This document shows, in pieces, positions 42,936-54,589 of a stretch of DNA of 64,000 nucleotides (position 1 is its first letter; each line of letters begins with the position of its first letter). The position numbers and the translations under genes are program-made. Where the stretch lies: NCBI GenBank assembly GCA_017591395.1, contig WEDG01000794.1:186001-250000 (forward strand), given 5' to 3'. Origin of the DNA: Schistocephalus solidus (taxonomy: Eukaryota; Platyhelminthes; Cestoda; Diphyllobothriidea; Diphyllobothriidae). Below the pieces are notes generated by a model that worked only from the letters and a program-made list of their open reading frames with translations, was not told where the DNA came from and searched no databases.

Positions 42936-43984
42936 GCCGAGTTTTTCGCAAGTGGGTCAAAGGAATTATTCAAATCTGCCATAATCCTCTACTAATTCCT
43001 TGTGCCTAGTAGTAGTCTGGTGGATTCTAGATTGATTGCTTAGGAAATCCCGCTTGGATAGTCAGCTTGCTGTATCAGAATTGGTGGATTTCATACGTTG
43101 CAGTATGCTGGGCGGGTAACTTTACCCAAGTGTGATTAAACTCACGGCTCCCGGTGGAGACTCGTAGTTTAGTTGGCTAGAGCGTTGGCTGTACTTAAGC
43201 CTTCTCCCTTGGTGGCTCGGTTCGAATCCCACCGAGGTCGCCAGTTTTTCTCACAAGTGGGTCAAAGCAAATTATTCAAATCTGCCAAAAATCCTCTATA
43301 AATTTTTTGTGTGCCTGGTAGTCATCTGGTGGATTCAAGATTAATTGCTTAGGAAATCCTTCTTGGGCAGTCAGCTTGCTGTATCAGAATTGGTGGATTT
43401 CATACGTTTTAGAACTCTGGGTGTGTAACTTAACCCAAGTGTGATTAAACTCACGTTCCCCGGTGGGGACTCGTTGTTTAGTTGGCTAGCGCGTTGGTTG
43501 TACTTCACTAGGGACTGATCCGGACAATACTGTTTTCAACTGCATGTACTTACTTGCTTCCTGCTCATCTGGAATTCTTTCTTGTGCCGAAATTCGTCAT
43601 AAAACGGATCAAATTGGAATTTGTTTATCAAAAATTCGGTTTAAAATGTTCCACCTCCGAGGAATTTACTACTTTTGATATTTCAGTCTACTGGTCACTC
43701 TTGCGTACTATATTTATCAAGCGTTGGATTCTATTCGACATACTCTTCATCCTCACAAGACTACTGCAGCAAAGCAGCGGATACGCCCGATATTCTCCTC
43801 TTGTGCACTTCTCGCCAGCAACTCCACGAGAACTTCCAGTCAACAGAGGGCTGAGTCATTTCGATATTTTATTCATAAAGTTGCTTCCGCTAAAACCTTC
43901 GTCCCATACTTTTAAACCCTTTATTGTTTTTGCGATCTATCATGGAATTCAATAATACACCCTTCGGAAATCGTGCGAAATATA

Positions 43985-44065
43985 TGTCACTGCCGAGATT
44001 TGAACCGGGGCACCAGCGTGCAGGGAACGACGGCGAAACCACTGCACTATCGCCACACGACAAAA
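43985..44065 (-). tRNA. tRNA-like sequence antisense in the LINE leader
   Basis: On the minus strand, TGGCGATAGTGCAGTGG is an A box-like region and GGTTCAAATCTC a B box-like region, with a GAGATTTGAACC to CGGGGC arm. It lies before ORF1 of the CR1-like element. Weak, probably tRNA-derived. Confidence 0.35.
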
Positions 44066-44342
44066 TATCTGACCTAATTTTTAATGATGGAATAAACATA
44101 AATCATAATACGAATGGCCACATTTCCGGACATGTTTCCTTTAAATCACCTCCCGCCAAACGGGCCAAGAGTTTAGTAAGTTTTTTGGATGTCAATTACG
44201 AGGACGAAGCGTGTGCGACATGCTTTAAACTTCTTCTAAAAAAATTTCGGAGATTGAAAAAGGATATGCAGGGGCTGAAGATGGAGATAGAAGTTAAAGA
44301 AACTTCCTCACAATTTGCCCGAAAAGAAGCAGTCCCCTAACG

Positions 44343-45071
44343 ATGGAACACGAGGGAGACAAATGCACATACGCAGGCACAGCTTCCGCAGCCATCACAT
44401 CCAACAAGGAAGATGACGCTACGTCAACGGAGCTCGATGTAGCTGTTAAACAGCATCCAGTAAGGAAAAAGGGCAAGCGGCAGGGATCCAAGAAAATACA
44501 GAAACGAGTTTCAGAAGACACAGATAATATTTCATCCAAAAATGTAAGTCCCAGAATCCCAGCATCGGACAACAACACCACCAAATTGGATAACGGTAAT
44601 ATCAGGAGAACTTCAATAATGCCTCTTCCAAAGGCAGTTCCGACTTCAGACTCACCTCCTGTCGCCTATCCCAGCAGTTCTAAAGAGCCCTTAGTTGGGA
44701 GCGAAAATACCAATGAGTGGCAAGATATCATTGGGAAACAACATAAAACGAGTATCAAGTTGAAAACAAACCTAATGAATCCCTCTGGTCATTCAGAGGA
44801 AAATATGATCGGCAGTGAATCAAAAGACGCCCTAGACCGAGAGAACTGCGTTGTTATCCAGGGCTTACCTGAGTCAACTGCACACACCTCAAAGGAACGG
44901 ATAGCCGCTGATCTTGCTATGTTTCAGCACCTACTGAATGATATACTTCATTCAGGAGAGACGATAACCGTTCGCGCTACCTTCAGGCTCGGAAAAAAGG
45001 ATATCGAACAGTCCCAAAATGTGAAACCACGGCCTATCAAAATTGTCTTGGACAACAAAGGAAGAGGCTAA
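44343..45071 (+). pseudogene. CR1-like LINE ORF1 protein (RNA-binding)
   Basis: 243 codons from ATG to stop. The N-terminal part is disordered and rich in Lys, Ser and Thr (RKKGKRQGSKKIQKR). A C-terminal RRM-like part follows: NCVVIQGLPES, FQHLLNDIL, TFRLGKK and RPRPIKIVL-type words (here KPRPIKIVL). ORF1 proteins coat LINE RNA in the cytoplasm. The same motif set is found in the element at 50.5 kb. A frameshift near 45055 cuts off the end (about 45075-45250: FQPDYSPAERL, ELVIEMKRR). Confidence 0.82.
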
Positions 45072-45256
45072 ACTACTTCTCTCGAGAAAAACAAACCTTC
45101 GGAACTCTCATAAACAGATTTTTCAGCCGGACTACTCTCCAGCAGAACGTCTGAAACGCCGCGAATTAGTGATAGAAATGAAGAGGAGACTTTGCAGCTG
45201 GAGAGAGCAATCTGGTGATTTACAGGAACGCGTGATACAGAGAAACGCAACATTGT

Positions 45257-45853
45257 TTGGAACCAGCCCATGCTCATGATGGCATCGGCAAATTAGCATT
45301 GGCAAACTCGAGACAAACGGAATTTGGCTCTGCTGACTGCTGCACCCTGAAATTTCTGTATACCAACGCCCAAAGTCTGTTTTCGAAACTCGACAAACTG
45401 AGAATTCAGGTAGCCGTTCTGTCTCCCGATATTATAGCAATCACAGAAACATGGCTGTCACAGAACATCAGTGATTGCGAAGTAGCCTTATCCGGGTACC
45501 AGCTGTTCAGGAGAGACCGCACCCAACGCCAGGGTGGAGGAGTTGCGATGTATGTTAAAAGCAATTTCACAGTGTGTGGAATGACGGAGAAGATTAGCAA
45601 TGGTATTGAGGCTATTTGGCTGAAAATAAAGACGCGGGGATCGCAGTCCCTTGAAGTCATGACTCTCTACCGACCACCGGGGACAGACACTGACGCTGAT
45701 ACTTGTTTGTGGGAGAACATAAAGGAGATAAGCAGTCGACCTGATGTTGTTCTCATGGGTGACTTCAATGCACCCAGCATTCGATGGAACGATCTGCAGG
45801 CACAGAGCTCAAAGTTTTCCTTCGATCATCGTCTGCTAAAGACAACACTTTGA
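45257..45853 (+). pseudogene. CR1-like LINE ORF2 endonuclease, N-terminal part
   Basis: Motifs in order: LKFLYTNAQSLFSKLD, PDIIAITETWLS (active-site Glu), GYQLFRRDR, GGGVAMYVK, VMTLYRPPG and VVLMGDFNAPSI. The frame is lost near 45840; the next frame carries the end of the domain. Confidence 0.9.
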
Positions 45854-46194
45854 AGCTCTTTTTCACCCAACATGTATTTGTTCCAACGAGAGCGCGTGGA
45901 GGACAACAGGCTAGTTGTTTAGATCTCGTCTTCACTAAAGATCCTGACAGTATAGACGAGGTACACTGCCTACCTCCACTTGGTCGAAGTGATCACGCAG
46001 TACTTTCATGGGAGTATGGTTTATATTCTGTGCCATCTGCAATAAATGAAACCAGGCCCAATCTATGGCGAGGAGACTTTTGCAAGATGAGAGCTGAGGC
46101 ATCACGAATAGACTGGGATGTTATCTTCTCCGGGAATGTCACTGAGGACTGGAATTTATTTAAGGAGTATTTGTTGGTCACAATTAATAAGTAG
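45784..46194 (+). pseudogene. CR1-like LINE ORF2 endonuclease, C-terminal part
   Basis: Contains FTQHVFVPTRARGGQQASCL, then DLVFTKD and LGRSDHAVLSWEY, in which SDH is the final catalytic motif, followed by WRGDFCKMRAEASRIDW. It ends at the junction with repeat A. Confidence 0.88.
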
Positions 46195-46890
46195 AGGATT
46201 TCGGATGATTTAAATAATTACTTTGACCCACTTGTGAAAAACTCGACGGACTCAGTTTGATTCAAACCCACGCCAGCAAGGCGACTGCTTTTTTACAGCC
46301 AATGGTCTAGTCAACTGAGCAACGAGGCCCCACTGGGACCCGTGAGTTTTATCAAACATGGGTCCACTGCAACGTCTGGAATCCACCAAATCTGATAAAG
46401 TAAGCTAACTGCCCAAGCAGGATATACTAAGCAATCAATCTATAATCCACCAGATGACTACGAGGCACAATTTATTAGTAAGGGATTTTGGCAGATTTCA
46501 ATAATAAATTCAACCCACTTGTGAGTAACTCGGCAGTCTTGGTGGGATTCGAACACCGCCAGAAAGGGAAGTTTTACTACAGACAACACTCAAACCAATT
46601 GAGCAAAGAGGCCCCACCGTGAGCAGTGAGTTTAATCACACTTGAGGCAAGTAAAACTCCCAGCCTACTGCATCGTAAAAATCCACCAATTGTGATACAG
46701 ATAGCTGACTACCACAGCAGGATTTCTTAAGAAATCAATCTTGAATCCATCAGTTAACTTTCAGCCATAATTAATTAGTATATGATTTTGACATATTTGA
46801 ATTATTCCTTTGACCCCCTTTTGAAAAATTCGGCGGCCTTGGTGGGATTCGAAACCACGGCAGCAAGAAGAAGGTTTTATTTCAGCAAAA
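46194..46890 (-). repeat. Repeat A array, minus orientation, about 2.3 units
   Basis: tRNA-like parts at about 46236-46330, 46530-46622 and 46828-46885, spaced 293-296 bp. B boxes read as GGATTCGAACAC or worn forms on the plus strand. The last unit is cut inside its tRNA-like part at about 46885. With the plus-oriented array at 41.9-43.5 kb it brackets the CR1-like element. Confidence 0.85.
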
Positions 46891-47215
46891 GATGCCATTC
46901 TGTGCATAGGATCAAGGTAAATTATTTGTTCTCCGGCTTGGACAGTTTAAAAACGGTTAACACATCGCTCGTTCTAATCCTGACATTAACGCTGAAACTG
47001 CACGTACGTAATTGCTTTCTGGAATTTTCAGAAATTTTTTTGTGCCGAGGTTCCTCACAAAACGACATCAAATTCGAATTTGCTTATCACCTTCTGTAGA
47101 AAGTTCTAACCACGTGTTCCACGCGCGTCCGTAGAATCGTCTAGAAAACGATTCTTCTTCCTATTTATACGTCTAGCACTTAAACATGATTTATGTTTCT
47201 TATAAAGTTTTATAA
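46891..47215. other. LINE-leader-like sequence
   Basis: The part at about 47010-47110 (TTGCTTTCTGGAATTTT, TTTTTGTGCCGAGGTTC, AAATTCGAATTTGCTTATCA) resembles 43550-43650. It may be the leader of a second CR1-like copy or a separate dispersed repeat. Confidence 0.45.
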
Positions 47216-47238
47216 ATAAATAAATAAATAAATAAATT
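47216..47238. repeat. (AAAT)n microsatellite
   Basis: Five to six copies of AAAT/ATAA type, probably the 3' tail of the minus-strand LINE. Confidence 0.8.
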
Positions 47239-48252
47239 GTATATTTAAGGCCCAGAGGGCCCCATCATTCCAAACTTAGTATCATGGTTTAAATAAATAC
47301 AAAGTGGATAATTGCTGCACTATGTGAGCATCCATATGAACAGCAGAAATGAGTAGTATGGTAAACATATCCGATTCAAAAAGATTTGCCATTTATAAAA
47401 CAAAAGTCAACAATCGTTGGCATATACGGTGAACTCGAAAAGAAGCAGTGAAAACTCCTAGGGTTAAATCGGAGGCGGAGTTCGGCGAGCCGCCAATTTA
47501 AAAAAATAGGAGAAAAAAACTGCTTCACTAAAAAATTAATAGCTAAATGCAATGGGATAGTATTGTGATGTTGCTGACTGCGTATGAGGGTTCGGGACGC
47601 TCCTTGTCGGGTGAGAGGTAATATAGCAGTCAGAGCTACTGTTTATAAACACCAGTGGAGGTGAGAGAGGACGAACTCATCGTAGACAACATGGTCGAAA
47701 CGAAGAGGGGACAGTAGAGGTCACGAGATCATCATCGAGATGCGACCTTGCTGACTGTATAGTCCATCACCAAAGAGGCAGAAACCATCAGAACCCACTT
47801 TGATCATCAACAGATCCTGGAGACTATCGTCAGGGTTGCAAATTCGAAGGAAAGTATCAAGGTTGTCAAGAGTTGGCAATGCTAGTTTAAAAGGAGGGAA
47901 GAAAAAAAGTGAATGCAAAGATTGACTCTGCAGAGGATGATGGAAAATATAATTAGAGACCAATATAATATCAAAGGGATCTGCCTCAAATACCAGGAGG
48001 ACCCTTTTTCAAAATCCAAAAGTTGCGAGTTTGGGAAAAGAAACAGACAATAAGGACTTTATATCTTTCGAAGTTAAATGTTTGCGTAATTTGGTTTTTG
48101 AAAATAGCTAATGTAGACGACAACCTAATTTGCAGTGGTAGATTATTCCATATGAAAGCATATTTGGAGGCAAAAAAACTGAGACCGATTGGTTGTGGAG
48201 CTAAGGGGTGGTGAAATGAACATGGAGGAATTACGAGTGGCATAGGGTCGAT

Positions 48253-48726
48253 TTACCGGAGTGAGAGCGTTAATTCGTGGGATATTTGGGCTAGAATTAA
48301 CGCATGAAACAGGAAGCAGAGACCAGCTTCGAGTCTTCTAACCCACAGAAATTTAATGTTTGCTAACTGGCATCTATCCGTATAAGAGAAACTGGATCCA
48401 GGAAGAGAAAATAGTTTTCGAGTAAAAACCCTCTGATTTTTTTCAATCTTACTGCGGTCAGAGGCGTTCATCAGCCCAAATAGGGGACAGCAGTATTCGA
48501 GGATAGGAAGAACAAACATGCGGTATAGGTTTAACTTTATTTCCGGAAGGAAGAAATTATGTGATATAAAACCACATATCTGTGCAGCCTTTGCAGAAAT
48601 TCGATCTGCATGAGGCGATAATGCTAGCTTATTCGTGTAACTTAGACCTAAGTCTTTTATGGTTGATCGTTCTAAAAGTGTACTATTTTGAAATACTAGG
48701 GGGTCCAGGAAGCTTGGCGGGGCCAA
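48253..48726 (-). pseudogene. LINE reverse transcriptase thumb and C-terminal part
   Basis: 157 codons open: IKDLGLSYTNKL, HADRISAKAAQICGFI, LNLYRMFVLPILEYCCPLFG, IEKNQRVFTRKLF. These are standard CR1/Jockey-type thumb motifs. The catalytic FVYADD lies just upstream in another frame (48683-48937). Confidence 0.88.
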
Positions 48727-48940
48727 AACACATGAAACTGCTCTTGGATGGAGAAAATTCCATCTGCCAAGTACAGCTCCAACGTGAGAGCATTAGTAGA
48801 TCAGTGTTTATTTTGTCAACGCAACTATTAGCAGTGTCTTTAGAAAATGAATAAATGCACTTGAGATCGTCAGCGTAAACGAAATTTTGTGAATTTGTGA
48901 GTAAAGTTGAAATTTCGTTAATGTTATAACATAACAATAT

Positions 48941-50030
48941 AGTTTAAATGTTAATATAAGGAAATTAAACCTAGCTTAAGTATTTTTAAATTCATTTTCC
49001 TAACACAACTCAACCAATCATCACCGGTGGGATCCGACCTTGTCAATGGAGATGTTATAAATACGGCTGAGGAATGAAATCCTGGACCCCCGTTTTCCGG
49101 CCGCCTCTACGACCAGGAACCATCTCTGCAGCCCGTCCGTCGCTCCTCCCGGATCTCAACTGGACAGCCATCCAATGGACTACGATTATTTTTGTACCTA
49201 GGTTCCCCTTCCCATTAGTTTCTTACTGTACTTAGGTTACTAGTATATTGTACACATCCACGTCTTCCTTTCTTTCTGGGTCGCTGCTTATACGTCTCGG
49301 GCACGTTACACTTCGTTCACTGGATTAAACAGTCTCTACACCAATACAAACTGACAGCCGCTCGGTGAACCAAAAGTGCAAAACCCCTTTGAAGATATGA
49401 AGTTATCCAGGACCTTTGACCTCTACAAACTGCTGAGTCGTTCCTGAAAATTTTTCCGATATTTTATTCTTTTTTAAAAAAGCGGTTTTGAAAGAGTTGG
49501 CGCATTTATTGCTCATATTGTTCCTATTGCGGTGTCGATGAACTTCCTTTTGAAATTTGCTCGTCTTCAAGCATTTGATTTTTGGCTAATAATGTGTACC
49601 CGAAGTCAGAACTCAACGAAATAAGTTGTCATTGGATCACATATTGTTTGTGTTTATCAGAATCAGCCTATAAGTTTTAATAGACATTGTCATTTTCAGG
49701 CTCACAAAAATTAATATCGGAATCTTAAAAAATAAGCTATCTCAGCTTCATTCGGATCCTGCCTCCTACAGGCTTCAGAAAACAGTCTCTCGCAAGGAAA
49801 GGTGTCGACATCAGAAAGGAACGGAGAACCACTGGCAAATTCACTTTAAAGGCTGCATCGTTCTTTGCTTCTTATAAACATTCGATAGTGAATTCGATTC
49901 GGAACAACGCTTCTTATTTTGCTCAGTAAACTATTCGCTTGATCATTTAAGCTGCTAGTTTAAACTTAATGCATCCTCGTAGAGATCTTGCTGGCATGGG
50001 CAACGCAAATGTTCACGCTCCGAACACGCA
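48941..50030. other. Region with no recognised feature
   Basis: Short ORFs only. GC content rises locally at 49020-49170 without a motif. Confidence 0.5.
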
Positions 50031-50039
50031 AGAAAATTA

Positions 50040-50112
50040 TTCACCGCTTCGGCCGGGATTCGAAACACCAACCTCTGGATTAGCGACCGATGCTCTTGAC
50101 CACTCGGCCACG
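50040..50112 (-). tRNA. tRNA-like sequence, minus strand
   Basis: On the minus strand the sequence has GTGGCCGAGTGGTCAAGAGC (strong A box and D arm of a class II tRNA) and GTTTCGAATCCCGGCC (B box). GGGCGTG and the 3' end do not pair well, so it is probably tRNA-derived. It lies ahead of ORF1 of the next CR1-like element, as does the tRNA-like sequence at 43985. Confidence 0.45.
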
Positions 50113-51013
50113 CCCGGGAAGCCAGCAGACAAAAAAATTAGTATAAACTCAAAAAATAATTATCTCTTCTACCTTTGTAAACCGTTTACGATTTCATGTG
50201 ACAAAAAATTACCAGAAATTCTCAAGTCAATCTCAGCAGACCGAGGAGAACCACCAAGCAGCAATATTGAAGAAAGCAGTGCACTACTGAACTTTACCAA
50301 AACTAAGCTAAACAGTAAAGGTCTGGCACACTGTGATAGATGCTGAGGACTCACAACCAGAGTTTTGAGATTAGAAGGAGACCTCGATCTCCTATCGGAA
50401 ATAATGGCAGTCCTCATCAAACATAACAAAATTAAATCACCAATGCACGATACAAATGATCTGAAAAATATCAGCAAGCTAGACTATAATCATTGAAAGG
50501 AAACGGTTGAGGTTAAAAGACACAATATTTAGGGAAACAAAAAGAGAAAAAGAACGAAAGCATAAGAACAAACCTATGAGTTAGTTGAAATACAGACCAC
50601 CAGAAAGAAAATAAGCGAAAATGAAATTATGTCTTGCATTTCCCCAGGTTCGGGAAATCTAGAGCACATAGAATCCGGCTGCACAAAAGTAAATCAGCGA
50701 TCGACGGTCTCTGAAAAGTCGACAAACAGTAATCGTAAGGTATCTTTAACGCAACGAACATGTCCATCGAACTACAACGGAGTAGGTCATGGTAGCCAGC
50801 GAAGTAACGGCGGAAAACAGGCCTGCGTCTTATCGACAGACCTGGACGCCACAAACCAAAATGCAGACTTCCCGGGTGCTATTCGAGCAAACGCAGTGTC
50901 AGAAGAACTCACGCTGTTTGAAAGATAAATATAGATGTCTGCAAATAAACCAGCAGGCTCACCGATGAAGACATATTTAAAAACAGTATTAAAGACGGTA
51001 ACAAAGTGCATGA

Positions 51014-51319
51014 TTGAACCGTCCATCACTAAAAGACTGCAGGATGCAAAAACGAGTTTTTTTCCCTGACAGGTCACTTTGTCTGGTAGTTCAGGGAGTC
51101 TCAGAGGCTACTGGGGAAACGCCAAAAGAAAAGGTAAAACAGGATCTGCTGACATTCCAGAATTTATTGAATGATACGCAAGAAACTGGTGTGACAGTCG
51201 ACATCAAAAAGATCTTTCGATTGGGGCCTCTCGTTACAAATGAAAAGCATGAGGTTCGACCAAGACCATTAAAAGTCGTTTTGGGGAGCGAACAGCAGGT
51301 AGATCTATTGCTCTCTTGA
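51014..51319 (+). pseudogene. CR1-like LINE ORF1, RRM-like part
   Basis: SLCLVVQGVSEATGETPKEK, LTFQNLLNDTQ, KKIFRLGPL and VRPRPLKVVL mirror the ORF1 of the 43.5-46.2 kb element (NCVVIQGLPES, FQHLLND, KPRPIKIVL). The tail FQPDYSPTDRMKMRTLVAEL at 51360-51420 corresponds to FQPDYSPAERL there. Confidence 0.85.
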
Positions 51320-51659
51320 AAGTCCCGTTTACGAAAGAATCATAGTGGAGTTTTTTTTTCAGCCGGATTACTCTCCCACCGATCGGATGAAAATGAGGAC
51401 ACTGGTAGCAGAATTGAAAAGACGTCAATACGAGGGGGAACAAAACTTGAAAATTGAAGACAACAAAATCGTCGGAACAGTGCGCTCGTTTTCATGGGAA
51501 CATCCGGTGAAATTGACGGCAACCACGTCACTCAAAAGCCTTACTAAATGCCTATATATTTGAACCCAGACAGGGGACTGGATATATCTTGCGAAATATC
51601 CAGTAATAATCGCCATGTGCAAGAAAGAACAAACAATCTTCAGAAATCGAGCGAACGAA

Positions 51660-52491
51660 ACAAGATGACAATGATGTACACAAATGTGCAGAGTCTATTC
51701 AACAAAATGGATGTAATCAAACTGGTCATAGACCATTTACAACCTGATTTCATAGCTTTAACTGAAACATGATTAAGTGAACAGATCGCAGACACAGAAG
51801 TCAGGATAGACGGATCTAAGCTTATCCGCATGGAAATAAACAGACGTACGGGTGCTGGAATCGCAATGTTCATACGAGAAGGCATTTACTTTATTGAGAA
51901 TAGGCCCTCACCAAATAGGAACTCGTCTTGCGAAATACTTAGTTGTAAACTGAAAGTCCCAAGCCAACCAGACCTCCATATTGCCTTGGTTTATCGACCC
52001 ACAGGACAGCGAACGGACACGTACGAAGCACTCATCACAGAGGTAAAGAAAATCTGCCTGAGCAACCACTTATTAATACTTGGAGATTTGAACGCTCTCG
52101 ATATCGATTTGGTATCAAGGTACTGCTTACGATCGGAAATTCATTCAAACAGAAATAACTTCATTTGGTAAATGACGAGTTTCTTACCCAACATGTCACA
52201 ATGGAGACGCGGTTCCGAAATGGGCAGCAGTCAAGCTGTTTGGATCTTATCCTTAGTAGAGACGACAATTGCATCTTTGCATTAAGTTCTTACGTGCCCC
52301 TTGGACGAAGTGAGCATTGTGTTTTTGCTTTGGAGTACAGTCATTTTTCTGTACTTAATCGTCGTGAAGTTAGGGAGAGAAATGTATGGAAAGGGGATTT
52401 CCCCAAAATGAAAGAATTACTGAATGGGATAGACTGGAGCCCTGCACATGTACCTGACCCAAACGCTGTCTGGTTTTTCATTAGTTACTAG
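51660..52491 (+). pseudogene. CR1-like LINE endonuclease
   Basis: MMYTNVQSLFNKMDVIK, PDFIALTET (then a TGA at 51771), TGAGIAMFIREG, HIALVYRPTG, LLILGDLNALDI, SCLDLILSRDD and LGRSEHCVFALEY. In the last motif SDH is replaced by SEH, a change at a catalytic aspartate. Confidence 0.9.
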
Positions 52492-52932
52492 ATTCAGCAG
52501 TTGGTAGAGACATTCTGCCCACTTAAAAGGCGATCGTGCGTCTCCCGACCCTAGTGGGTGACTTCGGAATTAAAAAGGAATCTCAAGAAGAAAAGAAGAC
52601 TGTCGAGAACATATGCCGGATATAAACAACCCGAACATTTTTCCGCTTTTAAGAAACAGCGAAATAGGTGTCGGAATCTTCTGAGAAAAGAACGATCAGC
52701 CTTTGTGTCAGAAATAGTCAAAGACATACCAAGAAATTCGAAAAGTTTTTTTGCTTACCTAAATAGGGACTCCATTCCTTGTCTTAAAGACTATCAGGGA
52801 AAGAGGTTAACTGATAACACTGATAAGACCAGCCTCTTATTCAATTTCTAAATGTCCATGTAAACAGAGGAACCACCTTTTGACGAAGAAGAATACTACA
52901 GTACTGCTACATCTACAAACAAAATTAGCACG

Positions 52933-54165
52933 GTGTCGTTCCCAATGGACACAGTAAGAAAAACTCTGAAACAGATACAGACCACCAAATCACCTGGTCT
53001 AGATGGTATATCCGAAAAAGTTATCAATGAACTCATTGACCAGCTGGCCTCTCCGATCTCAAAGATCTTTGAAAGTTCGATGGAGTCGGGGGCTTTACCT
53101 TCAGAGTGGAAGAGAGCGAACATAACCCCCATATATATAGGAGGAGAGAGGAACTCACCAAAAAGTTACCTACTAGTCAGCCACACAAGTATTTGTTGCA
53201 AAATGATGGAGAAGATAATCAAAACGGAACTGAAGAGATTAACTTGCTAAGTTAATATCAACATGGATATCGAAGCGATCGAAACTGCATCACAAACCTG
53301 CTTACATCAAAGGGTAGTTGGACAAATCATAAGAAATTAGTTTGTCAGTCGATGAGGTATACATTGACTTTAGCAAAGCCTTTGACAGGGTTCCACACAG
53401 ACGTCTTCTCTTTAAGCTGTGTCAAATGGGTGTGACTGGCATCCTACACAAATGGTTGGCCGACTTTCTAACAGGCAGGCGCCATCGTCTTTGTATTGGA
53501 GATGCCAAATCTCACTGGGAAACCGTTCACAGTGGAGTACCGCAGGGGAGCGTTCTGGGTCCCATCTTGTTTCTGATATACGTGAACGACTTCCTCGAAT
53601 TTCTGACATATGAGAAGGGTTATGTTCGCTGACAATCTGAAGTTATGGAATTCGATTAAAAAACCGGAGGATGTGCAAAAATTACAACAAAACTTAAATC
53701 GCTTGCAAACATGGTGTGATGAGTGGCTGCTGAAACCAAATTTAACAAATGCCAAATAATCCGACTGCGGTCAAGTTCCAGAAGGATGATAAAGTTTTAA
53801 TATCAGTACTTCATCAGTGGTCACCAACTCCATGGATAAATATTATAAAGGACTTGGGTATATGGATAAAACCCACTCTTAAACCATCGTCGCACTGTGT
53901 GAATATAGCAAAGAAAGCTTTGTGTATCTTAGGCGCAATCTGGCGATCCTTCGTTAATTTTGACGGAGAGCTTTTTGGGCGCGATTTTGGAACAATTATC
54001 CGGCCGGTGTTGGAAAATTGCGTTCAGGCGTGGCGTACTTGGACGAAACATGACTACGCTCTGCTGGAGAAAGTTCAACGGAGGGCAACGAAACTAGTCA
54101 GTGGATTGGAATGCCTACCCTATGAGAGCCGACTTGAAATACTTAAAAATTCCTCTTTCCTATAG
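52933..54165 (+). pseudogene. CR1-like LINE reverse transcriptase
   Basis: Motifs: TTKSPGLDGISEKVI, LPSEWKRANITPIY, then after a gap VDEVYIDFSKAFDRVPHRRL (motif A with its Asp), SGVPQGSVLGPILFLIYVND (motif B), MFADNLKLW (motif C with the second Asp changed to Asn), LKPNLTNAK, then the thumb IKDLGIWIKPTL and IIRPVLENCVQAWRTW. The FADN change and several stops make it inactive. Confidence 0.92.
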
Positions 54166-54177
54166 TCAATAGAGAGG

Positions 54178-54460
54178 GGATATGATCTTAGTCTTCAAAC
54201 TGGTCAGAGAAGTTGATTGTGTTCTTCAGATGACAGACTTTTTTGAATTTGTAAACATGACAAATCTCCTAGGTCACCAATACAAACTGAAGAGAAACAA
54301 CGCCAAACTTGAAGTGCGCACCACCTTCTTTTCCTAACGTGTGATTGAAGAATGGAAAAAACTGCCAACTTCGATTGTTCAGGCTGAAAGCGTCAAAATG
54401 TTTAAAAGAAGACTTAATGATTTTTTTCTTGATGGACATATATTAAGTCGACAGCAATGA
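54178..54460 (+). pseudogene. CR1-like LINE C-terminal block
   Basis: Reads MILVFKLVREVDC, FFEFVNMTNLLGHQYKLKRN, RTTFFS, a stop, RVIEEWKKLPTSIVQAESVK and MFKRRLNDFFLDGH, then TGA. This is the usual end of CR1-like ORF2. Confidence 0.85.
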
Positions 54461-54589
54461 CCGATACACTAAAACAAGTATTGCCATGAAACATTTGAAT
54501 CTTTTGCTAGCGTCTATCTGTAAAAAGGGTTTTCAAAGGATCTGCCTATCTCCCTTATATATACTGAATTATACTAAAAATTGTGACAT

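Larger units (their letters stand above)
41915..43510 (+). repeat. Repeat A tandem array, about six units of 305 bp
   Basis: The CGGCTCCCGGTGG word recurs at about 42231, 42535, 42841, 43146 and 43453 (slightly altered in the last), after a worn first unit at about 41917. Spacing is 304-307 bp. Each full unit has a tRNA-like part of about 83 bases with A box TAGCTCAGTTGG, B box GGTTCGAATCC and a T4-T5 run just downstream, then about 220 bp of conserved AT-rich sequence. The last unit is cut inside the tRNA-like part at 43510, where a LINE-related stretch begins. Confidence 0.92.
43520..46193 (+). mobile_element. CR1-like LINE, 3' truncated after the endonuclease
   Basis: A 5' leader-like stretch (43520-43920, partly matched at 46.99-47.11 kb) precedes ORF1 (44343-45071), then an endonuclease in two frames (45257-45853 and 45784-46194). 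It stops at 46193, where repeat A sequence begins on the opposite strand; no reverse transcriptase remains. LINEs normally lose the 5' end, so loss of the 3' end suggests later rearrangement. Confidence 0.85.
47216..48940 (-). mobile_element. CR1-like LINE, 5' truncated, minus strand
   Basis: On the minus strand it starts inside the reverse transcriptase at FVYADDLKCIYSF (about 48885), continues through the thumb (KDLGLSYTNKLALSPHADRI, LYRMFVLPILEYCCPLFG) and the C-terminus (KYAFIWNNLPLQIRLSSTLA with IFKNQI), and ends beyond 47720 near an (AAAT)n tract at 47216-47238. This layout, with a 5' cut and a simple-repeat 3' end, is typical of LINE insertion. Confidence 0.85.
50500..54560 (+). mobile_element. 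Nearly full-length but decayed CR1-like LINE
   Basis: ORF1 pieces at 50629-50928, 51014-51319 and 51345-51480; endonuclease at 51660-52410; connector at 52558-52851; reverse transcriptase at 52933-54165; C-terminal block at 54178-54460, ending FKRRLNDFFLDGH before TGA. Every domain is readable in order, but at least ten stops or shifts are present. It directly abuts repeat A at about 54590. Confidence 0.9.

Noticed and set aside
43554..43955. 133-codon plus-strand ORF
   Set aside because: No motif; it overlaps the leader-like repeat also seen at 47 kb, so probably noncoding LINE sequence.
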